Shown one piece after another: positions 14,388 through 21,200 of a stretch of 21,200 bases of DNA. The DNA is taken from positions 1 to 21,200 of the forward strand of contig CAJMPT010000028.1 of assembly GCA_905215465.1 (NCBI GenBank), written 5' to 3'. Position 1 is the first letter of the stretch; each line of letters starts with the position of its first letter. This DNA is from an uncultured bacterium (GTDB lineage Bacteria > Actinomycetota > Coriobacteriia > Coriobacteriales > Atopobiaceae). The notes under the pieces are model-generated. The model worked only from the letters and a program-made list of their open reading frames with translations, made no database searches and was not told the DNA's origin. The translations under genes were made by a program, and so were the position numbers.

Positions 14388-15707
14388 ATGACCACCCCTC
14401 GACCGTGCTGGGCCATTCCACAAGGCCTTCGCGACGAGAGGATTCTCTCGCTGCTGCGTGACCTGGTGCGCATCAACACGGAGCACGTCGCGCCCGCGCC
14501 TGGGGCCCCGTACGGCGAGGGGTGCGAGCTGGCGCTTCGCCGGGCTCTCTTGGAGTGCGAGTCCAGGGGAATGCGAACTTCTCGGCTGGGACAGAAGGTT
14601 GGGATTGCCGAGGTGGGGGAGAGTGGCCCGCTGGTGGCGTTTCCCGTGCATCTGGACGTTGTTCCCGCTGGTGCCGGCTGGACGCGCGACCCGTACGGGG
14701 CGCAGGTCGAGGACGGCATGCTCTACGGCCGCGGCTGCATGGACAACAAGATTGGCGCCGCGGTCATGATCGAGCTCGTGGGGGAGCTGTGGGAGCGTGC
14801 GAAGGCGGCCACCGGGCTTCCCTGCAGGATTCGCATCATTTTTGGAACAGATGAAGAAACCGGCATGTCTGACCTGCGCGAGTACGTTGAGTCGGGCTGC
14901 GAGCTGCCTTCCCTGGGGTTTGTGCCTGATGCGACGTTTCCCCTTGTGCGCGGCGAGAAGGCGCGGCTTCACTTGGTGCTGACCTGCGACGACGTCGACC
15001 TGCCCGTGGGTTTGAGCATCAGCGGCGGCACCGCTGCAAACGTGGTGCCGGATTCCGCGCGGGCCACGCTGCCTGACGGCTCAATGGTGCTGACCAGCGG
15101 AAAAAGCGCGCATGGCTCAACGCCGGAGCGGGGGCAAAACGCCATCTGCAAGCTGCTTCGCGAGCTTGCGGACACGCCCGAGGTCAGCGGCGACGTCATC
15201 TGCCTGTTTGAGCAGCTGTTCTGTCGAGACCTGACTGGCGCAGCGCTTGGCATTGACGTGCCCGACGATGAGTTTGGACACACGTCCGTTAACCTAGGCG
15301 TTCTTGAGGCGCAGGGACGGCGCATGCGCATTGAGCTTGACGTGCGCTTTGGCTCTGGCATTAGCGAGGACGAGGTTGTTTCTCGGCTGCAAGGGGGCTT
15401 GGGGGCTCGTTGGGACGTGAAGGTGGCCATGAGCAAACAGCTGCATCTGGTCCCGGAGGATGACCCCTGTGTGCAGGCGCTTCTCGCCGCGTACGAGCGG
15501 GTGACGGGAGAGCCGGGAACGACGTCGGTCATGGCGGGTGGCACCTACGCCAGCCTCTTGCCCGCGCTGGTGGCGTTTGGCCCCAAACTTCCGGGCACTC
15601 ACACCGGAGCGCACGGCGTCGACGAGCACGTTATGCTTGAGAATATATCCAAAGCGACGGATATTTATGAGGCGGCGCTTGAGGCGCTGGTAGAGCTGTC
15701 CGCCTAG
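14388..15707 (+). CDS. M20 metallopeptidase, Sapep/PepV-like dipeptidase or amidohydrolase
   Basis: 439 residues with a complete M20 two-metal site: PVHLDVVPAG (H88, D90), GRGCMDNKIG (D119), GTDEETG (E156, E157), PDATFP (D181) and GAHGVDEH (H409). The lid domain carries SAHGSTPERGQNA. PepV/Sapep features such as the VPDATFPLVRGEK segment point to a cytosolic dipeptidase. The same superfamily includes N-carbamoyl-L-cysteine and N-acyl amino acid amidohydrolases, which would fit the neighbours equally well. ATG at 14388 lies one base after the ATC-hydrolase stop; AAAGGA sits about ten bases upstream. An earlier in-frame extension overlaps the previous gene and is not real. It probably releases free cysteine for the desulfidase encoded 15 bases downstream. 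Confidence 0.9.
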   Translation: MTTPRPCWAIPQGLRDERILSLLRDLVRINTEHVAPAPGAPYGEGCELALRRALLECESRGMRTSRLGQKVGIAEVGESGPLVAFPVHLDVVPAGAGWTRDPYGAQVEDGMLYGRGCMDNKIGAAVMIELVGELWERAKAATGLPCRIRIIFGTDEETGMSDLREYVESGCELPSLGFVPDATFPLVRGEKARLHLVLTCDDVDLPVGLSISGGTAANVVPDSARATLPDGSMVLTSGKSAHGSTPERGQNAICKLLRELADTPEVSGDVICLFEQLFCRDLTGAALGIDVPDDEFGHTSVNLGVLEAQGRRMRIELDVRFGSGISEDEVVSRLQGGLGARWDVKVAMSKQLHLVPEDDPCVQALLAAYERVTGEPGTTSVMAGGTYASLLPALVAFGPKLPGTHTGAHGVDEHVMLENISKATDIYEAALEALVELSA

Positions 15708-15722
15708 ACTGGGAGGATCAAC

Positions 15723-17003
15723 ATGGTCGACTACATCGGGCTCCTCAAGAAGGAGGTCGTTCCGGCCGAGGGGTGCACCGAGCCTGTGGCCGTGGCGTTT
15801 GCCGTCTCTCTTGCGGCCGAGCAGCTAGGCGCCGACGCCACCGACGTGCGGCTCAAGCTGTCCGCTAACATCATCAAGAACGCGCTGGGCGTGGGCATCC
15901 CCGGGACCGGCATGGTGGGCATTGAGATCGCTGCCGCGCTTGGCGCCGTGGTCAAGCAGTCCGAGAAGCGGCTCGAGGTGCTGCAGGGCTTCTCGCCTGA
16001 GCAGCTGGCGGCTGCAAAGGAGCTGGTAGAGGCCCACGTGGTGCACGTCGAGCAGAAGGCCACGCCAGAGGCGCTCTACATTGAGGCCCTGCTTACGGAT
16101 GGGACGGACACCTCCCGCGTCATTGTCTGCCGCGACCACACCAACGTCGTGCGCGTGGAGAAGAACGGCGAGGTCCTGGTGGACAAGCCCATCTCCGTCG
16201 GTGCCGGCGATGCCGACGGCGGCACCGGACTCACCGTGGACGGCATCTACGAGTTTGCGACCACCGTGCCCTTTGAGGACATCAAGTTTGTGCTTGATTG
16301 CGTGCCGATGAACACGCGCGTGAGCGAGGAGGGCCTGCGTAACAGCTATGGCCTGGAGGTCGGCCGCCGTATGAGCGCCGGGTCAAATGCGCGCGGCGTG
16401 CTGCTCAACAACCTCTCCCTGCGTCTGATTTCTGCCACGGCCGCCGCCTCCGATGCCCGCATGGGCGGGTGCCCGCTTTCCGTCATGACGTGCGCGGGCT
16501 CCGGAAACCAGGGCCTGGCCAGCAGCCTTCCCATCATCGAGCTGGGTCGTGCCCTGGGCTCCTCCGACGAGGACCTTGCTCGCGCGCTGGTCATGTCGTT
16601 CTTGGTGGTCATGCACATCAAGGAGTACATGGGACGTCTTTCTCCCCTGTGCGGAAGTGGCATTGCGGGCGGCACGGGCTCTTGCTGTGGCATGACCTAC
16701 CTGCAGGGAGGCAACCTGCCAGAGATAAAGTGCGCAATCAATAACATGCTCGCAACGCTCCAGGGAATGATCTGCGATGGCGCCAAGGCCACGTGTGCGC
16801 TGAAGATTGCCGCAGGTACCAACGCTGCCATCACCTCCTCGACGCTGGCGCTGGCAGACATTCAGCCGTCCAGCCTTGAGGGTATTGTCTTTGAAGACGC
16901 CGAGGACACCATCAGCCACACGGGCAAGCTCGTCCGCGAGGGTTTTGCCACCACTGACGAGGCAATTCTTTCCATCATGCTTGCCAAGCAGCTCGAGAAG
17001 TAG
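15723..17003 (+). CDS. cyuA: L-cysteine desulfidase (UPF0597/COG3681 family)
   Basis: 426 residues, normal for the family also annotated as 'serine dehydratase subunit alpha family'. These enzymes break L-cysteine into pyruvate, ammonia and hydrogen sulfide using an oxygen-sensitive 4Fe-4S cluster. The N-terminal EGCTEPVAVAFA holds Cys18, equivalent in position to the proposed catalytic Cys. Further Cys residues at about 257 (MTCAGSGNQG), 310 (LCGSGIAGG), 321-322 (GSCCGM) and 351 (MICDGAK) are candidate cluster ligands. ATG at 15723 has GGGAGG about eight bases upstream. It is the clearest functional anchor of the operon. I see no nearby CyuR-type regulator or CyuP-type cysteine transporter, so here the PTS may take the transporter's place. 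Confidence 0.9.
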   Translation: MVDYIGLLKKEVVPAEGCTEPVAVAFAVSLAAEQLGADATDVRLKLSANIIKNALGVGIPGTGMVGIEIAAALGAVVKQSEKRLEVLQGFSPEQLAAAKELVEAHVVHVEQKATPEALYIEALLTDGTDTSRVIVCRDHTNVVRVEKNGEVLVDKPISVGAGDADGGTGLTVDGIYEFATTVPFEDIKFVLDCVPMNTRVSEEGLRNSYGLEVGRRMSAGSNARGVLLNNLSLRLISATAAASDARMGGCPLSVMTCAGSGNQGLASSLPIIELGRALGSSDEDLARALVMSFLVVMHIKEYMGRLSPLCGSGIAGGTGSCCGMTYLQGGNLPEIKCAINNMLATLQGMICDGAKATCALKIAAGTNAAITSSTLALADIQPSSLEGIVFEDAEDTISHTGKLVREGFATTDEAILSIMLAKQLEK

Positions 17004-17145
17004 CTGCCCGCGGCGCCGCGGCGGGCGTTTGGGTGTCTGCCGGGGCGCCGCTAGCCCATGCCTTGTGCAGAACGGGCCTTCGTGTGAGCGATTTGGCTTC
17101 GGCTGCGCATATGAGCCTTGCAAATTAAGCAAAAGGGGAGGTCCC
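17004..17145. other. Gap between cyuA and the HAD gene with GC hairpin
   Basis: A GC-rich self-complementary stretch, GCCCGC with GCGGGC around CGCGGCGCCGCG (about 17006-17028), is followed by TTTGGGT. It could be a weak terminator for the operon. No clear promoter for the HAD gene is visible, so partial read-through is likely. Confidence 0.35.
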
Positions 17146-17787
17146 GTGCGCTACGAGGCAATCATCTTTGACAAAGACGGCGTTCTGGTTGACACCGAGC
17201 CCTTCTACGACCGCCGCCGGCGTGAGTTCTTTGCCGAGGTTGGCATTGACGACTCTGCGTTTCCCAGCTTTTACGGCTCAAACAACGAGGTCATCTGGAA
17301 AACCGCAGTGCCTGATGACCCGGCTAAACGCGAGGCTCTCTACCAGCGGTTTCGTTCTCGCTTTGCCAACGACCCGGTGCCCTATGCCCAGCTGTGCGTT
17401 CCCCGCATGCGCGAGGTCCTTCAGGCGTGTCGCGCTCTGGGCCTCAAGACGGGGCTCGCCTCGGCCGGGCCGAGCTGGGTCATCGATAGCTTTCTTGAGC
17501 AGCTGAATTTGGCCAGCGCCTTTGACGCGACGCTTTCCGGAGAGGACTGCGCTGCAAACAAGCCGGCACCCGACATCTACCTTGCGGCCATGCGCCGGCT
17601 GGGCGTCAGCCCGTGCCGCACGCTTGTGGTCGAGGACTCGCCGCTTGGCATTCGCGCAGCTCACGAGGCAGGTGCAACAGTTTGCGCCGTTATGCCGCCA
17701 AGCGCTCCCGAGCTTGACCAGTCCCTTGCGGATGTCCGCCTCGGCCCGCTCGCGACTCTGCTCGACTGGCTGCCTTCCGCGCTCTGA
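17146..17787 (+). CDS. HAD-superfamily phosphatase / phosphoglucomutase-like hydrolase
   Basis: 213 residues. All four HAD motifs are present: FDKDGVLVDTEP (nucleophile D9, acid D11), the Ser/Thr motif GLASAGPS, the Lys of CAANKPAPDIY, and the acidic motif VVEDSPLGIRAA. An alpha-helical C1 cap lies between motifs I and II, as in beta-phosphoglucomutase and sugar-phosphate phosphatases. The start is GTG at 17146, with GGGGAGG just upstream; the track upstream in frame overlaps cyuA and is not used. Its position after the PTS/cysteine operon suggests that it dephosphorylates or isomerises the sugar phosphate left by the pathway. The 142-base gap with a hairpin makes operon membership uncertain. 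Confidence 0.88.
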   Translation: MRYEAIIFDKDGVLVDTEPFYDRRRREFFAEVGIDDSAFPSFYGSNNEVIWKTAVPDDPAKREALYQRFRSRFANDPVPYAQLCVPRMREVLQACRALGLKTGLASAGPSWVIDSFLEQLNLASAFDATLSGEDCAANKPAPDIYLAAMRRLGVSPCRTLVVEDSPLGIRAAHEAGATVCAVMPPSAPELDQSLADVRLGPLATLLDWLPSAL

Positions 17788-17862
17788 CGCCCGGCGCCGC
17801 CGGTTTCAGCCGCTTCCCGATGGGGTACGCTACAGAAGCCGTCCGCAGAAGGGGAGAAGACC

Positions 17863-18534
17863 ATGGGTGACGTGAACGTCGGAAGCGCCGAGATGAGGAA
17901 TTTCAAGCTTGGGACCCCGGCGTTGGTGTGCCGCTGGCGCCTGGCCTCAGGCAAGCTGGCGCTCGAGAACCGCCACCTGCGCGCGCTGAGCCGTCGCGTC
18001 CTGGACGACGCGCCCGTCTCTCCCCAGCTCATCGCGTGGGCAAAGCAGCACGTCGAGTGGACCCTGCGAGACGGTTCCGCCCAGAACCCCAACGGCGTGC
18101 TCATGCTCATCATCGACGAGGAGGGCCAGGCGGCCATGACGGTCGGGCCGTACGAGGGACCGGGCGCCTTGGACACCGAAGCCCTCGTCGCCCGGGCGTC
18201 CCTTGCGCGACAGGAGGCCGAGGAGACGGGCGTCGCGCCCGAGACCCTGTGGGCCGTCCGTGATGGATGCCTGGTGGCCGGCGTCGATGCCGGGCAGAGC
18301 CTCTCCGGCGCGTCTTCCCTGGTGGAGGACCTCGCTAAGACCGTTGGCCTGCCGCTTTCCCGCCAGGCGGAGCTGATCGATGACGTGGCTTCCGGCGTCG
18401 CCGCCTTTGATGAGGTCTTTCTCGCCTCAGACGAGCATGGCGTTGTCTGCGCCGCAGACGCATGCGGCTCCGTTGGCGAGCGCCTGGCCAAGGACTACGC
18501 CCGCCTGCTGGAGTCCATGGACAGGCGCCGCTAG
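17863..18534 (+). CDS. Unrecognised protein, faint resemblance to class IV aminotransferases
   Basis: 223 residues with a strong ribosome site (GGGGAGAA) before ATG 17863. I do not firmly recognise a family. The C-terminal half, SSLVEDLAKTVGLPLSRQAELIDDVASGVAAFDEVFLASDEHGVVCAADACG, follows the order seen in branched-chain/D-amino-acid aminotransferases (helix, then 'a-DEvFl-t', then a strand). The PLP lysine region (about FxE-K/GxxK) is not visible in the N-terminal half. It could be a degenerate PLP-fold protein or something else entirely. It is convergent with the C39-like gene and 75 bases after the HAD gene, without an obvious terminator between. Confidence 0.7.
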   Translation: MGDVNVGSAEMRNFKLGTPALVCRWRLASGKLALENRHLRALSRRVLDDAPVSPQLIAWAKQHVEWTLRDGSAQNPNGVLMLIIDEEGQAAMTVGPYEGPGALDTEALVARASLARQEAEETGVAPETLWAVRDGCLVAGVDAGQSLSGASSLVEDLAKTVGLPLSRQAELIDDVASGVAAFDEVFLASDEHGVVCAADACGSVGERLAKDYARLLESMDRRR

Positions 18535-18560
18535 CCGCGGTTGCGCCCGGCGAGAAGCTC

Positions 18561-19424
18561 CTATGCCACCGAGAGCGCCCAGGCGGCGCTCATCTCGCTG
18601 ACGATGAGGCTGAGGTCCCAGGTCTGATGGCTTCGCAGGTAGCTGTTTGAGTCATGCACGATGGCCCGCCCGTCGGCGTCCAGGCCGTCAATTGCGATGA
18701 AGTGCCCCACGCGCGTGAACGTTCCGGGTCCCATGACGCAGATCACGTCCTTGCCGGCCTCCAGCGCCTGGCGCAGCGAGCTTACGGACGCGCTCAGCGT
18801 CTCGCTCTTGAGGCCAAGCCCCGCGGCGCCGGTGCCGATCAGCGTCCATGAGGTGCCATTGCGGTCGGTCGAGTAGCCGTGAGCCGTTGAGTAGGCCGCC
18901 ATTTCGACGGGGCCCATGGACGTGTCTCCCGTGAGGTCTATGTAGACCATGTCCAGCGCGAAGGGTCCGCATCCTTGCAGCCCCATGGGTCCGTTGCTGT
19001 ACGTCTCGTCCGCAAAGGCAGTGTCAATCTGATAGAGGTAGGGCATCTGGCCCCGTGCCCATTCCGATGTGGGCGTGCTCGTCGGCTGCACGTAGCCCGC
19101 GACAAAGGCCTTTGCCCCGTGCACGATCTGGCACCCCAGCTCGGCGGCGTTGTGGCGCGCCTCTTGGGTCACTGTGGCCGCTGCAGCCTCGCCGGCCTCT
19201 TGCGCCGTGCGAGCACACGATGCCCTCACGCCCGCAATGACCGCCAGCACCAGCAGCGTACCCGCAAGCTTCCGCCGCCGCCTCGCCTGCCTCTCCGCTT
19301 CCATCTGGCGAGAAGCCCGTCTGGCCGCCCGCTCTTCTCGACGCCTGACTGCGCCGTCGGCCGCAGTATCGATGCCATCGAAGGAAGAGCGCCTGGGCTG
19401 TCTTTGGGGAAGTTGATTGGCCAC
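18561..19424 (-). CDS. Membrane-anchored C39-like cysteine peptidase
   Basis: 287 residues. A cytoplasmic, very basic N-terminus (RRREERAARRASRQ, RRRRK) is followed by one membrane segment at about residues 53-67 (LAGTLLVLAVIAGV), leaving the rest outside the cell. The extracellular domain has the C39_2 pattern: GLQGCGPFALDMVY (Cys152 nucleophile), GHFIAIDGL (His241) and VHDSNS (Asp258/Asn260). Family members cleave or process extracellular peptides or cell-wall-linked proteins. The actual substrate is unknown. Start GTG at 19424 is chosen for AAAAAGGAG six bases upstream. A longer frame from 19508 would run through the promoter and is rejected. Confidence 0.85.
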   Translation of the reverse strand: MANQLPQRQPRRSSFDGIDTAADGAVRRREERAARRASRQMEAERQARRRRKLAGTLLVLAVIAGVRASCARTAQEAGEAAAATVTQEARHNAAELGCQIVHGAKAFVAGYVQPTSTPTSEWARGQMPYLYQIDTAFADETYSNGPMGLQGCGPFALDMVYIDLTGDTSMGPVEMAAYSTAHGYSTDRNGTSWTLIGTGAAGLGLKSETLSASVSSLRQALEAGKDVICVMGPGTFTRVGHFIAIDGLDADGRAIVHDSNSYLRSHQTWDLSLIVSEMSAAWALSVA

Positions 19425-19458
19425 GATGGCTCCTTTTTGGCGCGTTTCTGCAGGTATC

Positions 19459-19487
19459 GTATTATGCGTTCTTCTCGCCAAGGTTAA
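19459..19487 (-). promoter_or_regulatory. Promoter of the C39-like gene
   Basis: On the minus strand TTAACC (19487-19482), a 17-base spacer, then TAATAC (19464-19459), about 35 bases before the GTG start. One TTCTCGCC octamer (19472-19479) lies inside the spacer. Confidence 0.55.
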
Positions 19488-19534
19488 CGCGCCCGCGGAA
19501 AAAATCACTCACGTTACGGAATGCCAGAACAACT

Positions 19535-19566
19535 TGGTATCGATACCACCGCAAGCGGGGTAGACT
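19535..19566 (+). promoter_or_regulatory. Palindromic operator and -10 of the pyruvate:ferredoxin oxidoreductase gene
   Basis: TGGTATCGATACCA (19535-19548) is a perfect 14-bp palindrome with the central CG typical of LacI/GalR/CcpA-family operators. A TAGACT -10 candidate follows at 19561-19566. With a 17-base spacer the -35 position falls inside the palindrome, so a bound repressor would block polymerase. The leader from there to the ATG at 19665 is about 95 bases, with nothing else I can identify. Confidence 0.5.
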
Positions 19567-19664
19567 GTGGGACTGAATGCGAAGGCTCATGCACCAGTTG
19601 CGTGGGCCCAGCAAGAACGGCCTGGGGCCATGGGGGTGCCCAGGGAGTTCAAGAAGGAGAGGAT

Positions 19665-21200
<1,536 letters not shown>

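Noticed and set aside
15723..17003. L-serine dehydratase
   Set aside because: The family name in databases is historical; the Cys pattern and N-terminal EGCTEP match cysteine desulfidase, and no serine dehydratase beta domain is present.

Overview
The window is GC-rich bacterial DNA that looks like a chromosome segment of a Coriobacteriia-type actinobacterium (Atopobiaceae/Olsenella/Collinsella-like). This placement is inferred from several things together: a GC-rich, GAG/GCC/CTC-heavy codon style, a tandem WYL regulator pair, a pyruvate:ferredoxin oxidoreductase typical of anaerobes, a mannose-family PTS and an L-cysteine desulfidase. No rRNA or marker gene is present to fix the genus.

Layout, left to right. 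Positions 1-121 hold small hairpins. Two WYL-domain regulators follow on the minus strand (122-2000), divergent from an M28-like membrane protein (2157-4562) that has a very large Pro/Ala/acidic insertion and appears to lack catalytic residues. Positions 4759-7486 are accessory: an intact AAA/DUF4143 ATPase behind an 18-bp perfect inverted repeat, a remnant-rich stretch, a 5'-truncated DUF4143 gene abutting a 23-bp tandem repeat, and a small conserved-looking unknown. Two minus-strand tRNA genes, Arg(ACG) and Ser(GCT), follow, each with its own terminator. A minus-strand cluster (7940-10863) reads DUF4143 ATPase, GNAT acetyltransferase, GluQ (glutamyl-Q tRNA(Asp) synthetase).

The most interesting region is 11188-17787, a plus-strand gene string. 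It encodes mannose-family PTS IIA and IIB, a fused IIC-IID, an ATC-hydrolase-family protein (named for L-2-amino-thiazoline-4-carboxylate), an M20/Sapep-like metallopeptidase, an L-cysteine desulfidase (CyuA/COG3681) and a HAD phosphatase. Read as one pathway, it suggests uptake and phosphorylation of a sugar-linked or cyclised cysteine compound, ring opening, amide hydrolysis, and cysteine breakdown to pyruvate, ammonia and sulfide. Each family call rests on visible motifs; the combined pathway is my inference.

The right end carries an unrecognised gene (17863-18534), a membrane-anchored C39-like cysteine peptidase (minus strand, 18561-19424) and the start of a pyruvate:ferredoxin oxidoreductase that runs off the window, behind a perfect 14-bp LacI-type palindrome.

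Across the whole window the octamer GGCGAGAA/TTCTCGCC occurs 21 times by hand count, about once per kilobase on both strands and in genes and gaps alike. That is far above chance and is a candidate functional DNA word.
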